Shown piece by piece: positions 10,201 to 15,687 of a DNA stretch of 15,796 nucleotides. The stretch comes from an uncultured Clostridia bacterium (lineage in GTDB: Bacteria > Bacillota > Clostridia > TANB77 > CAG-508), in the NCBI GenBank assembly GCA_944391895.1, contig CALXVF010000007.1:1-15796 (forward strand), written 5' to 3'. The translations under genes were made by a program, and so were the position numbers. Each line of letters starts with the position of its first letter. Position 1 is the first letter of the stretch. The notes below the pieces were generated by a model that saw nothing but the letters and a program-made list of their open reading frames with translations, did not search any database and was not told where the DNA came from.

Positions 10201-11477
10201 ATGTCAATATTTTTTATAACAGGATTAGCAAGAACCTGATTAGCTATAGATATAATTCTTTTATGCAATAATTCGACATCTTTTTCAGCAAATTTCTCAG
10301 TTTGATAATAATAGTAAATACTTGAAGAACCAGTATCATCCATATCATAAAAATGTGCTTCTATAGATTCTGCTATATTTGAAACAGGGAACCATTCAGT
10401 TTTGTAGTCAATATCTGAAGATTGTCTATTATCTCTAGCATTTTGGTAAGATAGCACAAAATCATATAAGTTTTCACTTATATCGTATTTTTTCTTTATA
10501 TCTTGTAATAATTTTAAATATGGGTATTTCTGGTGTCTAAAGATAGAGGTTTGCATTAGCGAAACCTTTCCTAAGAAATCAATGAAATTAAGATTAGAAT
10601 CAATGTCTATTTTAAATGGAACTGTACTTACGAACATTCCAGATGTATTTTTTTCTTTGAAATTACTTCTGTTTAATACAGGAGTTCCTAAAAGCGCTGA
10701 AGAAGCATTATTTACTTTAGCTAAGTAAATAGAAAAAACAGCCATAAAAAATGTATAAACAGAACATTTATGCTCTTTGCAATATGCTGTTATAGAGTCG
10801 TAAAAAGACTTATCAAAAGAACAAATTTTTCGACTTGAATTAGAGCTAGATATATTCTTTTTTGGAAATATGTAAGTAAGCTCTGGTAAAGTACCAAAAA
10901 TATTATCCCAAAATTCTTTGTCTTTTAAGTATTTACTGCTATTTTCATATTCTTGAGAAGAAACAATGTATTCAGAATATGATGGGTAAGCAGTAAATTC
11001 ATCAGTGCCTTTTGACGATTTTGAATAAATATCAATAAATTCAGAGATGAATAAACTTAAACTCCAAGCATCACTTATAAGATGATGAAATATTGGGATA
11101 ATTCCGCCTCTTCCGTCAGGAAGAGAAAATAAATTAAAATTATATAAATTACTATCTAGTATTTTAAAGGGTTTTGATACAAGCTCTGTAGTAATTTCCA
11201 CTAAAGCGTCCATACTGTCTACAGAGATTATTTCTAATTTAAAAGGTGAATATTCAGTTAATGTCTGAACAGGTTCTGTTCCTTTTAGACTAAATTTATA
11301 ACGAATTACTTCGTTGTTTTTTACATAAATATTAGCGGCTTGTTCTAAAAGTTTGAAATCAACTTTTTCGTTAATTAATAAATATCCTCCAATATTATTA
11401 ATATTAGTGCCACTATAAAACATTTCAGAGTTCCAAACATTTTTCTGTTGATCTGTAAGTGCAAAAACTTTATTCAT
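4281..11477 (-). CDS. Two-module nonribosomal peptide synthetase with terminal reductase (C-A-T-C-A-T-R)
   Basis: About 2398 residues from ATG 11477. That start is preferred because GAGAGG (11487-11492) is 9 bases upstream; the ATG at 11486 touches the RBS. C1 (about 4-430) has HHLISDAWS (H131, H132, D136). A1 (about 447-915) has YTSGSTGKPKG (588-598), NGYGPSE, YHTGD and A10 Lys902. T1 has Ser955 in DLGADSL. C2 (about 1008-1420) has HHIICDGSS (H1127, H1128, D1132). A2 (about 1430-1912) has YTSGSTGKPKG (1574-1584), NMYGPTET and Lys1899. T2 has Ser1952 in DIGGDSL. The reductase (about 2027-2398, bases 4284-5400) has GATGFLG (2034-2040) and YVRSK (Y2201, K2205). No catalytic motif looks damaged. 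Two amino acids would be joined and released by NAD(P)H as an aldehyde, or alcohol if reduced twice. The N-terminal C domain suggests an N-acyl start unit. No epimerase or thioesterase is present. Confidence 0.95.
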   Translation of the reverse strand: MNKVFALTDQQKNVWNSEMFYSGTNINNIGGYLLINEKVDFKLLEQAANIYVKNNEVIRYKFSLKGTEPVQTLTEYSPFKLEIISVDSMDALVEITTELVSKPFKILDSNLYNFNLFSLPDGRGGIIPIFHHLISDAWSLSLFISEFIDIYSKSSKGTDEFTAYPSYSEYIVSSQEYENSSKYLKDKEFWDNIFGTLPELTYIFPKKNISSSNSSRKICSFDKSFYDSITAYCKEHKCSVYTFFMAVFSIYLAKVNNASSALLGTPVLNRSNFKEKNTSGMFVSTVPFKIDIDSNLNFIDFLGKVSLMQTSIFRHQKYPYLKLLQDIKKKYDISENLYDFVLSYQNARDNRQSSDIDYKTEWFPVSNIAESIEAHFYDMDDTGSSSIYYYYQTEKFAEKDVELLHKRIISIANQVLANPVIKNIDITIDEDKIKIDNFNNTNFDYNKEETIVDLLEKQVKNFPEKDAIIFKDVSLSYEELEEKSNKTANFLLSKGVEKNDVIGIMFHRSLDILPSIWGVLKAGATYMLIDPSLPEDRIQYMLENSKAKFVITNLYLNYKSYNLDTIKYYSTNLPDIETSNDDNFCVIYTSGSTGKPKGVVLKRLGIINLFYSYRELLHTSDCNNFLSTSTVAFDMFIVENFVSILDGKTVILADENEQTVPAFTSKLIKKYNVDFILSTPSKINLLLDIPDCLRNVKVLQLGGEVFKPVLFKKLRQATSAAIHNGYGPSECSACASDKLVVDENITIGKPNLNTRIFIKNKDNNILPIGYPGEIVIEGDGVGKGYLGKYDFNGTYHTGDMGILSDSGELIYLGRKDNQIKLHGLRIELDEITNKLVQLPEVSNAITIIKKVNDIDCICSYVKTDAKISEKSVKESLSKKLPKYMVPTHIVFVDSFPITINGKIDTKNLPEIVVDKSKFVPCSSETEKKLEVIWKKIFEQKQIGANISFFDLGADSLETIRLVSEIYSSMNIKINIQDVYNHSTIADLAKFLDTLDVEKTDIIQKRKQAEFYPVTSAQRRIYYTVNMENNNLAYNTPFGILFKTKPDLDKLENCISKILNSHDAFKTYFVLQDSDVYQKLVDHVDFKLPIKDYKNEDFITPFDLSKAPLIHAELDSYDGKYLLQLDIHHIICDGSSINIFAKELCDLYNGKELKEQEIDYIDYALSENITEDDKEFWTSQFTNGIPLLNMPTEFERTSTKSFEGDNIYSKLTNVAQINDLCKTFNITPYMFLLSCFYVLLYKYTMQNDIIVGTPVVGRNNPRLENIIGMFVNTLPLKQNIQSTNRFSDFLSIVKNNCLNSFNHQTYPFDELVKELNVTRDNSRNPMFDVMFIYESGGRPEFKIGDIKVDYVIPKNNTSKFDFSLEITPNNQSFDLRLEYCTKLYGKEFMETLLNCYINIVSAVIENVDIQISKINMLSEIPYIYPTLDYPEDLRIIDLFEKQVALTPNKTALVFGDKKYTYKELEIKVNKLANYLITLGKSDVMGIMMDRSSNLIVSMLAALKAGSGYLPIDPTYPEDRIKYIIEDSEVKVILTEEKYKDMCPVSAVLVDDDSIYKEYKQFDTDQTPDDISYMIYTSGSTGKPKGVMLKQSSVVNFIYGMCDRMPLENKTVVSITTMCFDIFVFESLLPLCTGMKVVMASNEEQNNPILLNKLCLKNGVQIIQTTPSKFKLLMTDNLDYLKHLEVISLAGEPFPLDLLNSIRKVSPARIFNMYGPTETTVGSTLKELTNSKEVTIGTPIANTHVFVLDNDMNFVPYNVPGMLYIGGDGVSIGYMNNPKLTAKRYLNYNGERIYNSGDLVKLLPNGELECLGRSDFQVKVRGLRIELGEIESSICAYPGVKDAVVTVKKINNRDILCGYFVADGRVAYSTLKKSLAKKLPNYMVPAYLLQIETFKYTPNGKIDRKALPDPVFKAKEIIAPENELQNTILNIWKSILSIDEISIDDNFFDIGGDSLFALKMQVELMKHNYNVNYGDIFKNNTIRDLAAFIQNSEKENSSPIYKKQDFKAINKLLAQNSTFRALKLRQKTIKNVLLVGATGFLGIHVLAELLKLDDIKIYCLIRKDPSTSPENKLKRKFQYYFGSDLSNLFGSRLFVIAGDITLDNFNTSNEIYEFLGNEVSCVVNCAASVKHFGNYSDFEKINVIGVRNLVEFCETYHKEFYQTSTISVSGNTMTSLPSSFNPNKRVYFGENNLFVNQPLNNVYVRSKFEAEKYVLEEISKHKLKGLVLRIGNITNRYSDGKFQDNSSDNAFLNRLKAFMYLKEIPSSIMNDYIEFSPVDKVAESIVICMRYYTYPMSVLHLYNSNHLYINKFITYLNELGIIMNVVDDKMFKRDLNKLLFNSNDSDKVSVLLNDLDKNKNLVYKTNLKVTNKFTLKFLDKADFYWPEITKEYIAKILKNL

Positions 11478-11486
11478 ATTTAACAT

Positions 11487-11492
11487 CCTCTC
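11487..11492 (-). promoter_or_regulatory. NRPS ribosome binding site deciding the start
   Basis: The minus strand reads GAGAGG followed directly by ATG (11486), with a second in-frame ATG at 11477. The spacing is 0 bases to the first and 9 to the second, so initiation at 11477 is more likely. This shortens the protein by 3 residues. Confidence 0.65.
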
Positions 11493-11515
11493 AAATGAGT
11501 TATAATTATGGATAT

Positions 11516-11544
11516 ATTATATACTCATATGTCGAAAAAAGCAA
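11516..11544 (-). promoter_or_regulatory. Promoter of the NRPS-kinase-regulator operon
   Basis: On the minus strand, -35 TTGCTT (11544-11539), a 17-base spacer and a perfect -10 TATAAT (11521-11516) give a sigma-A type promoter. The start site would be about 11509-11510, leaving a short leader. A consensus TTGACA sits further upstream (11555-11550), but it is 28 bases from this -10 and has only a poor -10 of its own. Confidence 0.65.
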
Positions 11545-11560
11545 TATTTTGTCAAAAAAG
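11531..11560 (-). repeat. Tandem direct repeats over the NRPS -35 region, possible operator
   Basis: On the minus strand, CTTTTTTGACA (11560-11550) is followed by CTTTTTTCGACA (11541-11530), offset by about 19-20 bases, close to two helical turns. The second copy overlaps the -35 element. Spaced direct repeats at this position are a usual layout for activator or repressor sites. The A/T runs could also arise by chance in such AT-rich DNA. Confidence 0.35.
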
Positions 11561-11584
11561 TTTTATTAAACTTATTGTTAATTC

Positions 11585-11613
11585 TTGAAAAAAATGTATA
11601 CATGTTATATTAT
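11585..11613 (+). promoter_or_regulatory. Promoter of the acyl-CoA synthetase gene, with a palindrome in its spacer
   Basis: TTGAAA (11585-11590), a 17-base spacer and TATTAT (11608-11613) form a plausible promoter 33 bases before the start codon. The spacer contains the 10-bp perfect palindrome ATGTATACAT (11594-11603), which could be a repressor site. It is back to back with the NRPS promoter, so both units may be controlled from this region of under 170 bases. Confidence 0.5.
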
Positions 11614-11633
11614 AAAGATAGCAATAAATAATG

Positions 11634-11639
11634 AGGAGG
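11634..11639 (+). promoter_or_regulatory. Ribosome binding site of the acyl-CoA synthetase
   Basis: AGGAGG lies 6 bases before ATG 11646. An in-frame ATG at 11631 would place this site inside the coding region, so 11646 is the better start. Confidence 0.85.
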
Positions 11640-11645
11640 AAAATT

Positions 11646-13394
11646 ATGAAAAAAGAAGAGGTAAAAGAACTTCCAAAAATGAATAATTATAGAGAGTTAT
11701 TAGACTATGTAGCAAAAAATTATTCAAATAATATTGCATATAAATACAAAGAAAATTTAGGAGCAGATCCAGTAAAATATGTAGAAAAGAAATATAGTCA
11801 AGTAGTAAAAGATGTAAAAGCATTAAGTACAGCATTGTTAGATTTAGGCTTGAAAGGAAAAAGAGTAGCATTAATAGGTGAAAATAGATACGAATGGTGT
11901 ATAAGCTATTTGGCAGTAACTTGCGGAGGAATGGTAATAGCTCCATTAGATAAAGCACTTCCAGATAAAGAAATATTATCATTAATAAAAAGAAGTGAAG
12001 TAGATGCAGTAATATATGAAAAAAAGCATAATGAGTTATTTAAAAAACTTAAAAATGATAATGAAATAAATCTTAATAAACTAATATGTATAGATGCAAC
12101 TGAAGATGATTCAGAAGTAATAAAGTTTGAAGATTTATTAGAAAAAGGAAGAAAATTAATAAAAGAAAAAAGCAAATTATATGATGAAGTAAAAATAGAT
12201 AGTGATGCAATGTCAATAATGCTATTTACTTCAGGAACAACAAGTGCTGAAAAAATAGTAATGCTTTCCCAAAACAATGTATGTTCAAATATGTATGCAT
12301 ATCAAACGCATTTTAGAATAAGACAAGATGATATACTACTTTCATTTTTACCAATACATCATACATTTGAGTCAAGTATTACAATATTATATGGATTCTA
12401 TAGTGGAGCAACAATTGCATTTTGTGATGGATTAAGATACATACAAGCAAACCTAAAAGAGTACGAAGTATCAATATTTGTAGCTGTTCCATTAGTATTA
12501 GAAACAATGTACAAAAAAATAACGAAAGCTATTGCAGACCAAGGAAAAACAAAATTAATAAATACAATGACAAAAATATCAAATACTCTTTTAAAAGCTC
12601 ATATAGACATAAGGAAAAAAGTATTTAAACAAATAATAGATAATTTTGGTGGAAAATTAAGAATGGTGCTTTATGGAGCGGCATCCTTAGATAAAGATAC
12701 AATAATAGGATTAAACAATTTTGGAATAAATTCAATACAAGGATATGGTCTTACAGAAACATCTCCGGTTCTTACAGCAGAAGCAGAAAATAAACATAAA
12801 CCAGGTTCTATAGGATATCCTTTAGACAATGTAGAAATAAAAATACATAATCCAGATAAGGATGGAGTCGGAGAAATTTTAGCAAAAGGACCAAATATAA
12901 TGCTTGGATATTATAATGATGAGAAAAAGACAAAAGAAGCATTTGAAGATGGATGGTTCAAAACAGGAGATTTTGGATATATTGATGATGAAGGATTTAT
13001 TTTCATGACAGGAAGAAAAAATGATATCATAGTACTTAGAAATGGAAAAAATGTATATCCTCAAGAAATTGAATTTTTAATTTCAAAATTGCCTTATGTA
13101 GCAGAATGTATGGTCTTTGCAAGAGAAGAAAGCAATACTGATACAATGCTTGTTGCAAAAATAGTATATAATAAAGAGGTTATGCAAAAAGATTATCCAG
13201 AACTTAAAGAAGAAGATTATGAAAAAACAATTTGGAAAGATGTAAAAGAAATAAATAAAAATCTACCTACATTTAAGCACATAAAGAAAGTAATAGTTAC
13301 AGATAAGCCAATGATAAAAACAACTACACAAAAAGTAAAAAGAGCAGAAGAAATAAAGAAAACAGAAAAAGAATTACAAAAAATTGAGAAATAA
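11646..13394 (+). CDS. AMP-dependent long-chain acyl-CoA (or acyl-AMP) synthetase
   Basis: A 582-residue member of the adenylate-forming family, closest in look to long-chain acyl-CoA synthetases (COG1022 type). Visible motifs, numbered from ATG 11646, are the phosphate loop TSGTTSAEKI (195-204), LPIHHTFE (235-242), GYGLTET (366-372), GWFKTGD (436-442), TGRKND (455-460), and the C-terminal TTTQKVKR with the likely catalytic Lys563. The phosphate loop departs from the usual TSGTTGxPKG: Ser, Glu and Ile replace Gly, Pro and Gly, while the Lys is kept. It would activate a fatty acid with ATP, forming acyl-AMP and then acyl-CoA, in the cytoplasm. Being divergent from an NRPS with an N-terminal condensation domain, it may supply the acyl starter, though a housekeeping role in fatty acid uptake is possible. 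No terminator is visible after the stop. Confidence 0.9.
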   Translation: MKKEEVKELPKMNNYRELLDYVAKNYSNNIAYKYKENLGADPVKYVEKKYSQVVKDVKALSTALLDLGLKGKRVALIGENRYEWCISYLAVTCGGMVIAPLDKALPDKEILSLIKRSEVDAVIYEKKHNELFKKLKNDNEINLNKLICIDATEDDSEVIKFEDLLEKGRKLIKEKSKLYDEVKIDSDAMSIMLFTSGTTSAEKIVMLSQNNVCSNMYAYQTHFRIRQDDILLSFLPIHHTFESSITILYGFYSGATIAFCDGLRYIQANLKEYEVSIFVAVPLVLETMYKKITKAIADQGKTKLINTMTKISNTLLKAHIDIRKKVFKQIIDNFGGKLRMVLYGAASLDKDTIIGLNNFGINSIQGYGLTETSPVLTAEAENKHKPGSIGYPLDNVEIKIHNPDKDGVGEILAKGPNIMLGYYNDEKKTKEAFEDGWFKTGDFGYIDDEGFIFMTGRKNDIIVLRNGKNVYPQEIEFLISKLPYVAECMVFAREESNTDTMLVAKIVYNKEVMQKDYPELKEEDYEKTIWKDVKEINKNLPTFKHIKKVIVTDKPMIKTTTQKVKRAEEIKKTEKELQKIEK

Positions 13395-13414
13395 AACCTA
13401 GAAACGTATTTAAT

Positions 13415-13443
13415 TTGACTAATTCATAAAAAAATGATATAAT
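13415..13443 (+). promoter_or_regulatory. Strong promoter of the small unknown gene
   Basis: TTGACT (13415-13420), a 17-base spacer and a perfect TATAAT (13438-13443) give a near-consensus sigma-A promoter. Transcription should begin near 13450, leaving a leader of about 70 bases. It starts only 21 bases after the synthetase stop, so the downstream gene is independently transcribed. Confidence 0.8.
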
Positions 13444-13467
13444 ATTATGTACACTAAGTTTTATGAT

Positions 13468-13493
13468 ATTCCTTGCAAAGACTCCTTGGGAAT
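13468..13493 (+). promoter_or_regulatory. Leader hairpin before the small unknown gene
   Basis: ATTCC (13468-13472) pairs with GGAAT (13489-13493). Inside, CAAAG (13476-13480) can pair with CCTTG (13484-13488) with one mismatch around a 3-base loop, leaving a 3-base bulge. It is locally GC-richer than its surroundings and sits between the promoter and the RBS. It is not followed by a T run, so it is not a terminator. A role in mRNA stability or control is possible but unproven. Confidence 0.3.
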
Positions 13494-13523
13494 TGCGTAA
13501 AACAATAAATTGGAGGAATGAAC

Positions 13524-14099
13524 ATGATGAAAATGAAGGTAGAAATCATCCCATGTATGGAGGAAGATCGCTACGACATGAGACTGTCCTTTAAGGAGGA
13601 AGGTGACAAACGGTTCCGCGATTTGTACGAAACAAGTCAAGAAGTAAAATTCTGGCTTGAAACTCTGACAGCAAGGTTAGGTCTACTTTTTCCCGGTGAT
13701 AGCAGCGGACGGCAATTGTTCGTTGGCTTTACTGAAAGTGAGAATGATGGACTCGTCTTGGTGGAAAGAAAAGCATTTGAGCACTTTCCATCAAGTGCTT
13801 GTGACTTAAGGCTTCGAGGCAAACATGTAGCTGCTTGCGGTTACGTGCGAGTTTCTGGAAGGGATGTGGCATGGATAATAACAATGCTGCTTTACCAACT
13901 TGAAGGAGATGAGTTCATCATATCTTATCAAGATGAAAGCATCACATTCGTAGGAGGGCTCGAGGACGAAGTAAGACGTGTGAGAAAAAACGTCGAAATG
14001 AGAGAACCTGTCTGCGGGCATTATTGCGAAGATGTGTACCAAACGATGTGGCGACAGAAAGTCCATGAATGGGGAATCCAACAAAAGGAAGACCTGTAA
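13524..14099 (+). CDS. Small protein of unknown function, compositionally foreign
   Basis: I do not recognise this 191-residue protein. The start at 13524 is chosen because GGAGG (13512-13516) is 7 bases upstream; the in-frame ATG at 13518 is only 1 base away. It has no signal peptide. The only hydrophobic run (WIITMLLY, around 117-124) is too short for a clear membrane helix, so it is probably soluble. Near the C-terminus a CGHYC motif (about 164-168) could bind a metal or be redox active. Base use is unlike the neighbours: a hand count gives 31 G/C of 60 at 13561-13620 against 11 of 60 at 12601-12660 in the preceding gene. Codons such as CGG, CGC and CTG occur. With its own promoter and terminator it forms a self-contained cassette, which suggests recent transfer. 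Confidence 0.75.
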   Translation: MMKMKVEIIPCMEEDRYDMRLSFKEEGDKRFRDLYETSQEVKFWLETLTARLGLLFPGDSSGRQLFVGFTESENDGLVLVERKAFEHFPSSACDLRLRGKHVAACGYVRVSGRDVAWIITMLLYQLEGDEFIISYQDESITFVGGLEDEVRRVRKNVEMREPVCGHYCEDVYQTMWRQKVHEWGIQQKEDL

Positions 14100-14107
14100 C
14101 TACCTAA

Positions 14108-14142
14108 CCTCCACCCTGATTTATTCGGGGTGGAGGGATTTT
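14108..14142 (+). terminator. Rho-independent terminator of the small unknown gene
   Basis: CCTCCACCCTGA (14108-14119) pairs with TCGGGGTGGAGG (14125-14136), a 12-bp GC-rich stem with one G-T pair and a 5-base loop, followed by GATTTT. It begins 8 bases after the stop codon and closes the GC-rich cassette. Confidence 0.88.
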
Positions 14143-14247
14143 ACATTATAGAAGAAATAATATTTCATTTTATATGAAGTCATAATTATACAGATAATAA
14201 GCAATACTTATAGAAATAGTAATCTAAAAATAAACCAATAGTGGTAC

Positions 14248-14276
14248 TTGTAATAAATAAAAAACAATGTTATATT
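14248..14276 (+). promoter_or_regulatory. Putative promoter of the coiled-coil membrane protein gene
   Basis: TTGTAA (14248-14253), a 17-base spacer and TATATT (14271-14276), with TGT directly before the -10 (extended -10 type), make a plausible promoter in the otherwise featureless, very AT-rich stretch 14143-14365. The leader would be about 80 bases. AT-richness makes chance matches likely. Confidence 0.4.
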
Positions 14277-14365
14277 TGTAACAGAGTAATTAACATTAAA
14301 CATATGTAATTTAATAAGAAGAAAAAAATTTTAATCTATAAAAAATTATAAATAAGGAGTATAGT

Positions 14366-15445
14366 ATGGGAATAAAGCCTAGCATAAGTGATAATTTAAG
14401 ATATGGCGATTTAAAAGGCGAAGAAAAATATAGAGAATACGAAAGAGATAAGCTTTTGTATGAGCAAAACGAAAACTTAAAAAAAGCTAACGAAATGGAG
14501 AAAAAGAGGCAAGAAAATGATAGAAATAATGCGATAATACAAGCAAATGCAATTCGAAGAGCTGCTGAAATCGATAGAATGACGAAATTAGAAATCGAAG
14601 CAAATAAATTGGAACATCAAAAAATGTTACAAATTCAGCAACAACAATTTGAAATTGAACAAAGAAAAATTAGATTGTGTGATGATTTGAAAGTAAATTA
14701 TGATGATTTAAAGTCTTTTGAAAATTATTTAAGAATTGGAGATGCTGAATTAGTAAATCAAATTCAAGACTTAGATGGAGAAATTAATGATACAGAGAAT
14801 CAAATTAATCTTTTAAAAAATAATATACCAAGTTTAGAAAAGATAAATAATGAGTATGAAAAAAAGTTTCAGGATATAAATACAAATATAAAAGCTATTA
14901 GAGCAGATAAAGGTTCATTAGGGTCAGCATATAGAATAATAATAAATAGTATTATATTTTTAATCGCATTATTTTTTATTTTTACTTATGGATTTTCTTC
15001 AGCAGTAAATATAATTATTATATTTGTAATATTTAATATTTTATGGAAGATTGGGGTTATTATTTGGCAAAACGGAAAAATAGAACCATTAAAAAGAGAA
15101 TTAAAAGAATTAGAAAATGAAAAACAGTCTCAAATTAATAATTTTAATAAAAATGAGTCTTTAATTATAGAGGAATATAATAATACTCTTAAAGATTTTA
15201 CAATTAAACTTGAAACACTTAAAGAACATAGAAAAGAACTCGATATGAAAAATAAAAAAATTCAAGTAGAAGAATATAATAAGTTTATAGATTTTAGATT
15301 ATTTCATTATAATAGCGATATGGAAATGTTATTTAGAAAAATAGAATTAAATTTTATATTGATTATGGATTCTGAATTCGAAAAAACTAATAATAGTAAC
15401 CTAGAAGAAATGATAAAAAAATATCGGTACAGTAGAGGATTATAA
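14366..15445 (+). CDS. Coiled-coil protein with two central membrane helices, unknown function
   Basis: I do not recognise a family for this 359-residue protein. The start is supported by GGAG (14356-14359), 6 bases upstream. Residues about 20-105 are highly charged and helical, rich in Glu, Lys, Gln and Asn, with a QIQQQQ run near 89-94. Residues about 128-180 are a second likely coiled coil. Two hydrophobic helices follow (about 191-209 and 214-234) with a very short turn between them. A third coiled coil (about 236-300) precedes a mixed C-terminal segment. There is no signal peptide, so both long arms probably lie in the cytoplasm, held by a membrane hairpin. Such a shape suits a scaffold or membrane-associated assembly, but no enzymatic motif is visible. 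It is AT-rich like the host genes and has no clear terminator. Confidence 0.75.
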   Translation: MGIKPSISDNLRYGDLKGEEKYREYERDKLLYEQNENLKKANEMEKKRQENDRNNAIIQANAIRRAAEIDRMTKLEIEANKLEHQKMLQIQQQQFEIEQRKIRLCDDLKVNYDDLKSFENYLRIGDAELVNQIQDLDGEINDTENQINLLKNNIPSLEKINNEYEKKFQDINTNIKAIRADKGSLGSAYRIIINSIIFLIALFFIFTYGFSSAVNIIIIFVIFNILWKIGVIIWQNGKIEPLKRELKELENEKQSQINNFNKNESLIIEEYNNTLKDFTIKLETLKEHRKELDMKNKKIQVEEYNKFIDFRLFHYNSDMEMLFRKIELNFILIMDSEFEKTNNSNLEEMIKKYRYSRGL

Positions 15446-15687
15446 TAAATATATAAGAAAAGCCATAAAAGACAAAGTACATCTAGTATATGAAGGAGTA
15501 AATTAGGTAAGATATATGAATAGTAACAACTAGAATCGTTATAGAAGAACAAGAAGATATGATGTATGACCAAATATTAATAAAAGATTATAAAGACACG
15601 TTTAACGGGTAACGAGAGACGCATGCGTCGGAATAGTTATTAGCCTTGAGACTCTGCTTGTGACATAGCATTTTAGGCGTTATAAGT
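15446..15687. other. Noncoding stretch with a GC-richer tract and a 12-bp palindrome
   Basis: All three plus-strand frames are broken by frequent stops, and I see no supported gene. From about 15600 the base content rises and the perfect palindrome GACGCATGCGTC occurs at 15618-15629. It lies between the end of the coiled-coil gene and the end of a minus-strand gene, so it is a convergent intergenic region. The change in composition could mark the boundary of an inserted element, but no recombinase or repeated junction is visible here. Confidence 0.4.

Noticed and set aside
11550..11555. Consensus TTGACA on the minus strand as the -35 of the NRPS promoter
   Set aside because: It is 28 bases from the perfect TATAAT, and at 16-18 bases only poor -10 matches exist; TTGCTT at 17 bases fits better. 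It is kept as part of the repeat.
11644..12277. Minus-strand frames of 112 and 123 codons over the start of the acyl-CoA synthetase
   Set aside because: Their translations are Leu/Ser/Phe-rich, the expected antisense of Lys/Glu-rich AT-rich codons, and the plus-strand gene has clear family motifs and an RBS.
13637..14084. Minus-strand frames of 61 and 92 codons inside the GC-richer gene
   Set aside because: The plus-strand frame has a consensus promoter, RBS and terminator around it; the minus frames have none.
15446..15600. A possible continuation or second small gene after the coiled-coil protein
   Set aside because: Every plus frame has several stops within this stretch, and the longest piece has no RBS or recognisable motif.
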